Both the position numbers and the translations under genes were made by a program. 64,000 nt of DNA from Heterodera schachtii (lineage: Eukaryota; Nematoda; Chromadorea; Rhabditida; Heteroderidae), in contig SIJG01000003.1 in assembly GCA_023374025.1 (NCBI GenBank), positions 806,001 through 870,000 of the forward strand, in the 5' to 3' direction. Positions within the stretch are counted from its first letter, which is position 1. Each line of letters begins with the position of its first letter. Of the stretch, positions 45,224 to 56,344 are shown piece after piece. The notes beneath the pieces were generated by a model that saw only the letters and a program-made list of their open reading frames with translations, made no database searches and was not told the DNA's origin.

Positions 45224-47193
45224 ATTATTAGCTTGTTTATTTGAATATAATTTAATCAAAAAAGTGGCATTTAAATTAATTAAAAATGCAAAGAAATGAA
45301 AAATCCAATCTAATTAATTTAAATGATATTGAGTTTCCTACAGTTTAAATAATTTTTCAGCTGAGTTTAGAGTATAATTGCCACTTATTTCGGCTTTTCA
45401 CCTGTTATTTGGCACATTCCGTGGTAAGTTTTAATTAAATGCTCTGTCGAGTATTTCTTTCTTCTGTGTATAGTGCCACAGATTAATTAATTATTAATTT
45501 TTAATAATAAATTTGGTAAATGCCAATGAAAGTAATGGCCTTTTAACAGTGTTCAAATAAATGACAATCATTAATGTTAATCATTATCTTTTTTTATAAA
45601 ATACGCGAGAAAAGCAAGGAATTATTTCAGATTTAAAGAGACTTATGAAATAGTTTTTTAATTTGTTCAAAGACTTTTTTCCGCCATGATTTTGACCATC
45701 TCTCACTTCGTTGACCATATCACCTTCATTCTGTTATTCATTCGGGATTATTTGAGTTGATATGAAGCCGATATATTGAACGAATAAATACATACACAAT
45801 TGCCCACAATGCTTCATTTAATTTCGATTTAAACCAATTACAAAAATTGCATGTTTATTCAAAGACTTTTTCCCACCAGTGTAAGTATTAATTAAATTCT
45901 GTTTTAAATGTTTCTATGTTCTGTTCAAATGTTTTCAATGCAACAGATTAATTAATTTGTTAATTTTTAATATAAAATTGGGTAAATGCCAATGAAAGTA
46001 AAAGCCAATTTACGGTACGCGAACAAATGATTATCAAAAACATTAAACAATACCAATTTTGTTATTTAATTAGCAAGTAAATCACAGAAGAAAAATTGAA
46101 AATTTCTATGAAAAATTGTGGGAAAAAATATTGTAAAAGACATAAATTAACAGAAAATGAAAATCAGATACTTTTTCATCAGAAAATGACAATATTATTC
46201 ACCAAAAATTGAAAAAAGATGAGGTAGGCACACATTTAAACATTTAATTATATTTAATTTTTCAAATTTTTTATTTCGGTCAAGGTTTATTTAAACTTAT
46301 AAAAAAAAGTTCAAGCAAGGAATTGAATCAAAAATAATCTGAAAGAAAATTGGAGAGTTAACTTTTCAACAAATAAAAATTAATGGGATTAACTGTAGAA
46401 AAAGGATTAAAAAATATTTGCAGATAAAAAATATACATTGATTATAAAAAAAAAGATAAATACTGAGTAAATAATTTTACGCGATTTTGAATTCATTTTG
46501 CAATTGATTTCATTCAAATGAAAAATTGTTTAAAGATTTTGATCTGGTTGCAAATTTGTTTTTTTTTGAAGTTTCAAGTTTTTTTACCAGGAAAAATCCA
46601 ACCGCTATTGAAAAACTTGGAGTCGATTCAATCTTTTTTTGGAACTTTAATCTTGAATTTAAAAAATTTCTTAATTCTTTTCCGATTTTTAGTTTTTTTT
46701 TCCCTCGTCAAAACGTCGGAAAATGAAGCAGCGGTACAAATTGTGGTCATGTTCCGGCACCAAGTCAACGTCATGAAGAATAATGAATTCCCATTTTCCA
46801 GAATTGTTATCTCACAAATCCAGCTAAAGAATTTAATAAATTTTTCAAAATATTATTTTATTTATAAAAAATTTTTCTGATAAATTACAACATTATAAGT
46901 TTGTTGAGCTTAATTGAACCGCTGTTTTTCTAATCACATAGGAATTTCCTTTTCAAAAAATTTCCTTTTAAAATGAATTCAATTTAATTGAACTCTGCTT
47001 TAAAAGCTGCATGTTAAAAGGAATAAATCCAATTAAATTTCTAAAAAAAACATTGTACAAATAATACGAATAATAATACTAATACAACTTATTTTGCGTT
47101 GTAATAATAATAATAATTCACTAATTAATTAATTAATTAATTGCTCTGCCCGCGTCCTTTGGGTTGTGTTGTGGTACGTTTTATTTATTATTA
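45224..47193. other. upstream repeats of receptor copy 3 and non-coding DNA
   Basis: 45360-45600 and 45880-46090 are two further copies of the unit at 25.2-25.5 kb. A 120-codon plus-strand frame at 46518-46880 starts with a hydrophobic run but has low-complexity composition and no splice context, so I do not call it a gene. A TAA/AATT-rich microsatellite-like stretch lies at 47060-47140. Confidence 0.4.
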
Positions 47194-47433
47194 TCATTTT
47201 GCTTCATCATCCTTGACCGACTTTTTGCGCAAGACGACGACGCGACGAATGATGACAGTGTGGGAGAGAAACAATGCTGAATTTGGGCACACATAAAACC
47301 GCCCCCGCCCGCGCACTGTCCGCCGACCGTCGCGGTTCGCCTGGGGAGCAACCACCTGCTGCTGATGCTGTTGCTGCTGAGACGGAAGGACGGACGGAAC
47401 AGCGAAAGCAGAGAGAATAATCAAGCTTTTCAT
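47194..47433 (-). CDS. possible small secreted protein with Gln run
   Basis: A single 79-codon frame from ATG at 47433 to TGA at 47194. It begins MKSLIILSAFAVPSVLP, a plausible signal peptide, then QQQQHQQQ, then an Arg/Gly-rich part (RRTVRGRGRFY) and a basic end. Base composition is GC-rich for the window. A second frame on the same strand also stays open here, so GC bias alone could explain it. The interval could instead be promoter or untranslated sequence of the gene at 48327. No homologue recognised. Confidence 0.3.
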   Translation of the reverse strand: MKSLIILSAFAVPSVLPSQQQQHQQQVVAPQANRDGRRTVRGRGRFYVCPNSALFLSHTVIIRRVVVLRKKSVKDDEAK

Positions 47434-48326
47434 ATACCACCATCATCATTCTAATTAGTTAGTGAAAGTAATTAGCTAATTAATTAATCACCCGCACCAA
47501 TTCCCTCCCTTCCCATCTTCGTTCTTCTTTACTTTCTTCCACTACTGCTGCACAACACCACCACACACAAATGTATGTATGCGTTGTGAAAATATCCATT
47601 TGGAATATTTTCCGATGCACAATATTATTGGTGGTCACCATTTATTGGTGCATAATATTTTGAACCCTTTTATTACATAGATTTCCCTTAATTAATTAAC
47701 TAATTAATTTTCATTTGGTGAACATCATTAATATGAAGAAGAGTTACTAATTATCTTTAATTGAAAGTTCGCGAATTGCGAGAGAGAGATTATTTTTTTT
47801 TGTTAACTCAAAACAAACTGAAATTTTTTATCCTTTAATTATTAACTTGATAATAGTGAATTTTTTATTAGTAACATGTTGGTGGTTTTGTTTTTGGTAC
47901 GATTACACCAGCAAAATTATTATTTTTTCGGTAAGTTGGCGATGCTACTGACAAAATAAAAACTGATTAATTACCCTTTTGCGAACGGTTCGAAAAAAAA
48001 CTCATTGCAATTTCCATTATTTTAATATTAAACTGTAGCAAATTAATTTCCAAGTATTTAAGTAAAATAGTAGTCAATGTAAAATAGTTGGTAACCTAAT
48101 TCAATTTTTTATTATTATGAAATTTAATTTATTCTAAATTCCCAGGTGATTAGGAAAAACAGCAATAATTTTAATAGAATTTTTGATCATTAAAATAAAG
48201 AATCAAATTGTGTGGATGAGTCGTGCCCGTGGATGAGATGTCTCCGAATGATTTATTTCTTTCGATTTATTTATTTGTATTTATTTTATTTTATTATCTT
48301 ACAACAAATGAATTACCATTTTCAGA

Positions 48327-51098
48327 ATGTTTGTTGACCATTTTGTCATTATTTTGGCACTTTTAATTTGTCCATTTTCTGTCGCTGAACCTCTTCCGTT
48401 ATGCCCTGAAGTTCCGCCCACTTTAATCGGGCGCCAATTGCCCGACAAAAAGATGCAAATGCTGGCCGACACTGAACGTGAACATCCCGAAATGGCCAAA
48501 GGCGGGGAGTGGAAGCCGCGCACATGCATCGCGCAGCAAAAAGTGGCCATCATGATACCGTACAGGTACAGTACGACAGACAGCACGATGGAATGTTGCT
48601 TAAACGATACAAATGGAAAAAGACGAAAAAATAAAAAATAATTAGCAAACCGGTACAAAACATTTCGTTTTTGCGGATTTTTCGGGTTTGAGTCAGCGCC
48701 GAAACCATCCCAAAACAAAAATAATTAAATAAACCAAAAAGTCTACCGTATTTCTTCTAATTGAGCCCCCGAGGGGGTCTTTTCTAAGCCTCCCAGAGGA
48801 GGGGTTTAATTGAGGGAGGAGGCTATAATAGAAGAAACACGGTATAATATTTAAAAAATTAAAATTATGTGATACTTTCAGGAATCGAGCCGAGCATTTG
48901 CGAGGTCTGCTGGCCAATCTGATCCCGTTCTTACAGCGTCAGCAAGCTCATTTCCGTATTTTTGTGGTGGAACAGGCGCTTCCCATTGGAAAGCGGGTGG
49001 ACAAGTTCAACAAAGCTAAACTGATTAACGGTGTGCAACAGTATAAAACATAAATAATAGATTAATTATTTTATTTAAAAATAAAAAAAATTGGATTGGA
49101 TTTATAATTTCTCGGGAAATTAAACGCAGAGATTAAATAGATTCAGCAATATTTTTTTATTTGTTGATAAGAATCCGAAAAATAAAAACATAGTATAAAA
49201 AATCATTAAAAATAAATTTAATTAGGCTGAAATTTTTCTATTAAATTATTGAAAATTTCAATAAATTTTTAGCCGGTTTTGTCGAAATAACAAATTCGGG
49301 CAAATGGGACTGCATCATTCTTCACGACGTAGATTTGGTGCCTGAACATGACCACAATTTGTACCGCTGCTTCAAGGACCATCCAACCCACTTTTTCCGA
49401 CGTTTTGACGAGAATAATTACGCGTAATTTATTTTATTAAATTAAATATCTTATTTAAATAATAAATAAACTTACCCCTAAAAATACGAAAATTGGAAAA
49501 ATAATTTAAAATTCAAGGCTTTCAATTTTCCCAGAAAATTCATATTATTTTTGAGAAGACTTGCAGTTCTGGGTCGATAACTTATGACAGAATGGTAGCC
49601 AGAATAAGATATGAATTCTTAAAAACTCAAAGTATTTTGATGGATATATATGATTACATTTAAAAACAAATCCAAAAACTAATTAACGAAATAATTACTA
49701 GCATTTTATAATTAAGTCCTCTTCCGGACAACAACTTTGGCGAAGTGTCCGGCTTCACCCCGGAACAATATCAGCGGGTCAACGGCTATTCCAATCTGTT
49801 CTGGGGATGGGGTGACGAAGATGTTGACATGTTCAACAGGTAAATTCGCAAAGAATGACAAAACGCTTTTTATCACTTTTAATTTTTGCAACTTTATAAT
49901 TCCAAAGTCAAAAAACCACATGGTCTTAAAATAAGTCAAATTTAGCCTTTATGTTTAATTGGTAACTTAATTATCTTTAAGTATAGGTAAGACATATTTA
50001 TAATTTATTGTCTATTTAAAATAATAATAATAATAATTCGAACTCGAAATCTTGAAAAAGCCAGGGTCAGGACCCGAATTTCCGAGACGGATACCCGGAC
50101 AGATTTCGGATTAAACGCGGGTTCTGTTGCGTTATATTTTCGTTAATATGTTATTTAATTGAAGAATTCTGAGTGTTGGCTACCCGGACGAGCGTAAAAG
50201 AGAGCTGAGTGCGCCTGAGTTGGGCTTCTACACAAGCCTTGAACTGGCCAAAGGTGTCAACGACACAACAAACACAATCGGAAAGTCAGTGATTTGGCTA
50301 ATTAATTGATTTTCAAAATTGGCGAAATTTTTTTAGCGAAGAGTGCCGGCAACGTTTGCTCGACTCGGCGGTGAAGCGAATGCCGTTGGACGGCCTGAAC
50401 ACAATCAAAGGCACATACAAAGTGGTGTCCGTTCAGGAGAACAAACTGTTCACAAACATTGCGGTAATGAATAATAAGCGTGACCGGAAAATGCGTTAAT
50501 GATACAGTTTTTCTTGGAACGATATACAGTAAAAAGGCTCCTTAATTTAAGGCTCGAGTTCGGTCGACCTACAGTATGCAAATACAGTTGTTAATGTGTT
50601 TTAACTTTTTTAAAAAATTTTTAAAGATATTTCTGAAACATGAATTATTCATGTAGAAACTATTTAATATCTCGTTTAAGCAATAAATTCCTAGAATGTT
50701 CTTCCCTTTAAATTTTAAATTAATTAAATTCAAAAAGTTTTTTTGTCCAAGTAACAATGAATTTTAAAGTTTCTATTATTTCAGTTTTCGGCCACCTTCA
50801 AAAAAATTGATTTTAATATATTATTATTTTTCTTCCCTTTTAATTTTAAATTGCCTAAATATACAAAGGTCAATTTCTATTAAATAAATATTTATTTTGT
50901 TTTCCTTACAAAATCTAAACTGTTTTTGCATTACTAAACCATGGATTTTCCTTATAGATCGATCTTCTGATGGAGGAGTCGCGAAAACGAGCAGACGACC
51001 CGTGCAAAGATTTGCCAGACCGCGCAAAAATTGTGGAAAAAACGTTGTGCACAACGCCAATGTGCATTAGCAGACGGAGACGAAACGCCAAAAAATAA
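48327..51098 (+). CDS. beta-1,4-galactosyltransferase / N-acetylgalactosaminyltransferase family enzyme
   Basis: Seven exons, 48327-48565, 48882-49030, 49273-49423, 49717-49839, 50165-50284, 50337-50463 and 50958-51098 (TAA), all in frame, 349 codons. Signatures of the GT7 family (animal B4GALT, nematode bre-4 type): LCPEVPPTLIG, QQKVAIMIPYRNRAEHLRGL, IPFLQRQQAHFRIFVVEQ, FNKAKLINGGF-like join, the metal-binding ILHDVDLVPEHD, the acceptor-site motif FWGWGDEDVDMFNR, and DGLNTIKGTYKVVSV. The enzyme would transfer Gal or GalNAc from a UDP-sugar to terminal GlcNAc in the Golgi. Odd points: the N-terminus (FVIILALLICPFSVAEP) looks like a cleavable signal rather than a long type II anchor and stem, and the usual YFGGVSAL segment reads NNFGEVSGF. 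It may be soluble or altered in activity. AATAAA-like signals follow at about 51225. Confidence 0.85.
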
Positions 51099-52022
51099 AA
51101 AATTTATTGGATAATGACGACACTGTTGTTGAACAAGCATAAACAATATAAGTATGATGTAAAAGAATCGAAAATTCCTTAATTCTATTTCATGTAATTT
51201 GATACTTTCGTATTTTAAAAGTCAAATAAATAAATGAGAGTGAAAAACTGGAATTTTTTATTTTTGAAAATGGGGATGGCAATTCCTTCTTCCCTAAACA
51301 TTACTTTTGGATTTTTAAAAAACCCAAACCAGGACACTTTAAATTTTGGGTCATATTTTATATTTAAAGGATAATAAAAAAGAAAAAAACCAAATTTCTA
51401 AACCTAAAATCAATTGATTTAGTTTTTAAATAAAACACAAAGTTCCAAAAAATTTGAAGTGATTCCTGGTCTTTCACTGGTCGTGTTACTTTTGGGGCTT
51501 TGCAACTTGGGGACCCGACATTTGGGGATTTTAAGAAAACAAAAAAAAAATTTAAATTTAATTTTATGCCCAAAATTAGACAAATTGGATGACTATTGCG
51601 GGGAGGAAGTTGCCGGCGAAGAGAGAAAAGAGGAAAAATTACTGAAATTTTGAACAATTTTCTTAATAAAATTCAGGACTATCGGTGCCACCGGGCCACA
51701 AAATTCCCCTAAGATTCGAAAATTTACCTAAAATTTTTTCTCAATTTTGGATTTTTTTCCAACAAATTTTTTATTTTCACTGAGCATTTGTTAGGTTCAC
51801 CGCAGACACTTAATCAAACAGTTCATCCAATTGTGCTATTTCGAGGCAGATTTGTTCAGCAAGTTGCACAACTTCTGCATAATTCAAAGGATGATTTTAT
51901 AAATTTGTCCATGATATTTTTATTGGCAGTAATTGTAGTTGGAACCATCGATCAATGTAATTGAGCACAATTGAATAAAAATTCTTAAAAAATGTATTCA
52001 TAAAGCAAAAAACCAAAAAATT
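51099..52022. other. 3' flank of the glycosyltransferase gene
   Basis: Candidate polyadenylation signals occur near 51225. The two opposing open frames at 51.36-51.66 kb look like a decayed GC-richer patch without gene context. Nothing else supported. Confidence 0.4.
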
Positions 52023-52313
52023 TTACACAAAAATCAATTTAAGTTTCGGCGATGCACGGCGCAACACAAAATATCCTCCAAAAAATGGCCTTCCCAAATT
52101 TTCAATGCCATGCAAACGACCTTCAATCTTGGCACGAAATTGCTCCATAATACTGATTAAATCCGGCAACATCAAATTTGGTTTCTGTAAAAACATTAAG
52201 ATTTTAATTTACAAGTTAATTGTTAAATTGTAATGCCAAAATTGGCTCGTCAAACGTCTTCAAAACATTTTGTAAAAAGTAACAAATTGGTTCAGAATTT
52301 TCCGATAAAAAAT

Positions 52314-52790
52314 TCATGTAAAACACGCGGTTTTTTCGGCATTGCAAAAAGCTCTTTTAATTCGTGCCATTTCTCTAACATCCGGCTGACCACTTTTGAT
52401 AGAGTAGTCCATGTGGGTGAATGAGTTGGCAATGGTACAAAAGTCGTCTTTAAAACCAAAATTTATTTGAAAATTGAGCACCTCATATTGATCACAAATT
52501 TCATGAAATTCAGTAAAAGGTAAAAAATGACCCCCAGCCGTTGCAACTTGACGATCAATTGAGCTATGTGCCAATTTTGGTCGAGCAAAACTCTTAATTG
52601 GTGTGTTTTTCCGTCTTTCTTCATCCGTTTGCTTATGGACTCTATTTTCAGTGTGCGACTTGATAGCTGAAACTCCCATTGATTCGACATTGACGTCTTT
52701 TTGACAAAAGGCATAATAAAAAAAGCCATTCCCTTTCCGGCTTCTTTTGATAAAATTATATTGCTTTTCCCATTGGTATTGAAAGAACAT
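52314..52790 (-). CDS. zinc-finger-like protein fragment, possibly transposon-derived
   Basis: A 158-codon frame from ATG at 52790 to a stop at 52314, unusually long for this AT-rich sequence. It is preceded by an acceptor-like TTTTATTTCAG with an open frame. The section FFYYAFCQKDVNVESMGVSA, then IKSHTENRVHK, has the shape of a C2H2 finger found in proteins linked to mobile elements (Cys-x2-Cys-x3-Asp ... SAI-x-SH ... H), but the first Cys is replaced. A second minus-strand frame at 52023-52184 (KPNLMLPDLISIMEQFRAKI...) follows a good acceptor and probably belongs to the same gene. The donor joining them was not settled. No signal peptide. Function unknown. Confidence 0.45.
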   Translation of the reverse strand: MFFQYQWEKQYNFIKRSRKGNGFFYYAFCQKDVNVESMGVSAIKSHTENRVHKQTDEERRKNTPIKSFARPKLAHSSIDRQVATAGGHFLPFTEFHEICDQYEVLNFQINFGFKDDFCTIANSFTHMDYSIKSGQPDVREMARIKRAFCNAEKTACFT

Positions 52791-53113
52791 TGCGCTAATT
52801 TGAAAATATTCTGAAATAAAAAGGGGTAATCACGAAATAAATAATAAGAATAAATAATAATTCTTAACCATGAGAAAAAATTTAAATTTATGACATAATT
52901 TCATAATTTAATTACAAAAATTTATCAAATTTCTTTGAATTTTATAAAAAAATTTCCAAATGCTCATTTTCAAGGACTTCTTGAATTCAAGGATACTTTT
53001 AACTTTTCAAGCGGAAAGGCCCATTTCAAGGACGTCCTTGCCATTCAAGGACGGATATTGAATTTTGCCAATTTTTTTTATTAAATAATATTCAAAATAA
53101 ATCGACTAATAAT

Positions 53114-54310
53114 ATGAGTAATAACTGTAATTCATCATCATCTTCCGTTAATGAATTTGGAGAGTCCGACCAAATTTACGTGTACACTGTTTGGGTGACA
53201 ATCATTGAGTAAATTTTGTCACTTTTTGGCATTGCCCTAAACAGTTCACTAGTTTACATCACCATCAAGCATAAGTAAAGAGAAGATTAGAAAATTGGAT
53301 TAAGATTTCAATTAATTTTTTTAAATTAACTTATTAACCCCTTAAAGATTTGCATTTTATATTGTAGACTATTTAAATTTATTTTGGCATTATCAAATGT
53401 TTTATGATATTTAATTAGGAAACTCCATCGGAGTTACGGTTTTTTGTTGACCATTTTTTCTTTTTGTGACATATTCTCCAAATTGGCTAATTTTTATTTT
53501 ATTTTTTTTAATATTATTTTAGTCATCGTTTTTCTTCGTTTACGGATTCCTCTGTTGACCTGTGTTTATGCGCAATTCTTTGCACCACTTTCATGTTTAA
53601 ATTCTTCACTAAATTTGTTTTGGATAAGCGTTGATAGATTTGTGGCATTGGCATTCCCGTTTTGTAAATTAAAATAATTTAATTTTTCCAGAAAATTAAT
53701 CACTTGCTTTTTAAGTTTTCGTAACATCTCAAGATCATCCGCAAAATATGAGATAATTGCCAATGTCTTTTCCTTGTCAATTATTTTTTATGTTGTTTAT
53801 TTGTCGTTTATATTTGCTCTATAACATCACGAAATGTAATTAATTAATTAACTAATTGATCAATTAATAATAATTTTACCAATTAAAAGAATGTTTATTG
53901 TGAGCCTTGCGATATGTTTCAAGGCAAAATGTATTTGCTCGCTACTCTTATTGTGGTTATTTTTACTTGGCTACAACTATGATTTATATTATCGTGGGGA
54001 TTATGCTGAGAGGTAAAATTACATTAAAATACATAAATTTAAATGAATATTTTACAATTTGTTCTAAAAAAATGCCTTTTCATTTCTCAGTGATCAGAAG
54101 TGATCAAAACAACAGCAACAATTCTTCCCAGTCCCAAATTGAAATCACTCGTCGCATTTTCAAGTCGTTGGCTGTGATCACGGCAGTGATCTTTTGCCTT
54201 TGGTTCTTTGCTTTTCTGTTAGCAAATATTGTGGGTCGAGGACTGATCACCAGTGATCCCTCAATGCAGTTTCTGATCACTCGATTAGTGGCACAATTGA
54301 TCACATTTGG
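53114..54310 (+). pseudogene. srsx-like receptor, copy 4 (opposite strand, heavily damaged)
   Basis: Same exon order as the other copies but on the plus strand: exon 1 53114-53275, exon 2 from about 53418 (degenerate), exon 3 about 53524-53664, exon 4 about 53722-53840, exon 5 about 53892-54013 and exon 6 about 54093-54310. Stops: in exon 1 the IIQQI codons read ATT GAG TAA. In exon 4 the Gln codon of ALQH is TAA. Exon 5 has lost one base (TTTTTACTTGGC). In helix 7 the sequence switches at about 54310 to foreign DNA that looks like the end of a retrotransposon polyprotein gene. The last exon is gone. Confidence 0.75.
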
Positions 54311-55060
54311 TTCAACGATCAGCCAACGAGATCAATTAGAAGATGATCTTCGAGAAGCTCCCGACTGTGGACAAGAGGCATAACACGCCGACCTGAGGAT
54401 GCGGATGATGTACGGAGGCCTGACACTTTTTAAGGGGGGAGATGTTAGGGTTGGTACCCAATAGGCCGGTGCCCATTTTGATCCTTTGCTTTGTTATTTT
54501 CTAGGGGTATTCGCTGATCACGAATCCGATCTCAGACTTTCATTTCTACACTTTTTAAAAATCGCGCCGAAAAAAAGCTGTCTGAAAAACAAAAAATCAT
54601 AGGGTTTCCATGACTGGAACTCCTTCGCAAATTTGAACACTGACTCACCCCCTCCCCCATTCAGTCCCTTCCCAAATTTTATATGCATTTGGATTTTAAT
54701 TTATTTTTTATATTAGAAAATTTTTAAAATAAGTTTTAAAAAATGGTTTAAAAATTAGAAAAATTTGAGTTTTTAAATGCGCGATCCGCGATCCGCGGCC
54801 GCGGTTTTTTTTTTTGCGAGGTCCGCGGCCGCGGCAATTTGAATGCGCGATGCACGGCCGCGGTCTTTTTTCTGTGCGCGCCCCACCTCTGTTTTCCACC
54901 CATAAATACCCCCGATGTTGACCCTTCTCCGTCATTCGTTCATTCTTTATATTATTTTCCTTCGTTTGTTATTTAAATATTCCTCCCTAAATTTGGGTCT
55001 TCTTTTTCTGCTCCAAATAAATATTGATTATTTGTTTGCCATCGGCCGGCATAAAATTAT
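54311..55060 (+). mobile_element. probable Ty3/gypsy-type retrotransposon 3' end and LTR
   Basis: After the break in receptor copy 4 an open frame ends near a stop. About 50 bp on, a purine tract AAGGGGGGAGA (about 54434-54444) is followed at once by TGTTAGGGTTGGTACCCAAT. A polypurine tract directly before a TG start is the layout of a 3' LTR. Downstream, CATAAATACCCCCGATGTTG near 54900 could be the LTR promoter. GC-rich CCGCGGCCGCGG repeats occur at 54780-54860. The 3' border and a target duplication were not found, so the extent is approximate. Confidence 0.45.
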
Positions 55061-56344
55061 TAAAATATTTTATTTAGCTCCGAATGAAAGGCATGGATCA
55101 AATTTTGGTTGTCCTCTAATAATTTTCAGGAATTGTAAAAAATTTTTAAAAGTGTTATGCCTTTTCTAAACAAATGGTAATAATATTTTAAATTAATATT
55201 TTTTACTGAGCGGCGCAAATGTCCAATTTTTCTTGGTGGCGCAATTGTTGAGGCGCAAATTTCGTTTTGTAATGAAAAGTCACAAACAGTGATAAAAATG
55301 ACGTTGGTATTAATGTTTATGTGTAATATATTTTGATAAATAAAAAATCAACGTCAATTTTTTATATTTCCGTAAAAAAAAAATATATATATAATTCAAA
55401 TGTTGTTTTGTCTTTTCCTCGCTTTTTCAATTTCATCACCACCAATTTGGTTTTTGATGGCCTCCTTCCTATACACTGTTCCATTTCTTTATAATTTTCA
55501 TTTTAATTCATATAATTTCGTCAAATGATATGGCAAAAATTGATTAATTCGTTGTTTAAACATTTCATATTATATAATTTCCCAACGCATCCTTTTTTTT
55601 ATTATTTTATTTTCTCAATTTCCTCCATTTTCTTTACAATCACTCTGAATATGTTCAGGAGGCTGTTTTGGGATTTCCTCTTTCTAAGATTTTTGACTCC
55701 AATAAAATTATGAATTTTAGAGCACCAATAAATTGCCAAAATTCGGCTTCTTGAAAATTAATTTTCAATATTTTTTGCGTCGACTCCCACAAAATTATAA
55801 ACAAAAAAAAGGCATTCTCAGGACTTTAACCTGCAACCGCAGCATACCTTGCTTAGCTCTAACCAATTGATCTAGATTTTCTTTCAATAGATCCCTCAAA
55901 AAAGTGGTGTCTTGGTATCCTACCTTCCTATGCTTGGGGTACTGGGGGCATCAGCACGGAGCCATGACATTTGCATGTCCAGACATTTGCGGCTATGTCA
56001 AAAATCGGATTTAAAGTTGAATTTTTTCAAGCCTTGGTAGCCTAACAGTATTAAAATTGAGATATACGGTCTTCTAGTTTATTGGGAGCAATATTTTTGT
56101 TGTTCCAAAATTTCATGCAATCAGGGATTGAAAAAACTTAATTTTCAACTCGATTTTGGACAAAGGCGCAAAAGTTGGGCGCAAATATCGGGGCAGCAAA
56201 AAACTTCTAACGAAAAGGGAAATTAAAAAAAAAAAGAAAATATTATTTAGAAAAAATTAAAAATATATATTGTTTATTAATATTATTCCTCGCTAATAAT
56301 AACGCTAAATTAGTATTGAATTCAAACATTTTTTCTTTTATGCA
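55061..56344. other. intergenic, with a tRNA-like relic at about 55805-55885 (minus)
   Basis: On the minus strand TAGATCAATTGGTTAGAGC resembles a tRNA D-arm/A box and GGTTGCAGGTTAAAGTCC a B box, followed by a T run as in Pol III termination. The anticodon stem is imperfect, there is no U33 and no acceptor pairing. It is probably a tRNA pseudogene or SINE. Otherwise nothing supported. Confidence 0.35.

Noticed and set aside
46518..46880. 120-codon frame with hydrophobic start and an RH-containing stretch recalling acid phosphatase
   Set aside because: The catalytic RHG.R.P pattern is absent, composition is Phe/Leu/Asn low-complexity, and no other phosphatase exons are nearby.
53907..54383. 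A receptor fused to a new C-terminal domain
   Set aside because: The tail is retrotransposon-like sequence joined by insertion or rearrangement in an already dead receptor copy.
55805..55885. Minus-strand tRNA gene
   Set aside because: A and B boxes are present but the anticodon loop lacks U33 and stems mispair; kept only as a tRNA-like relic.
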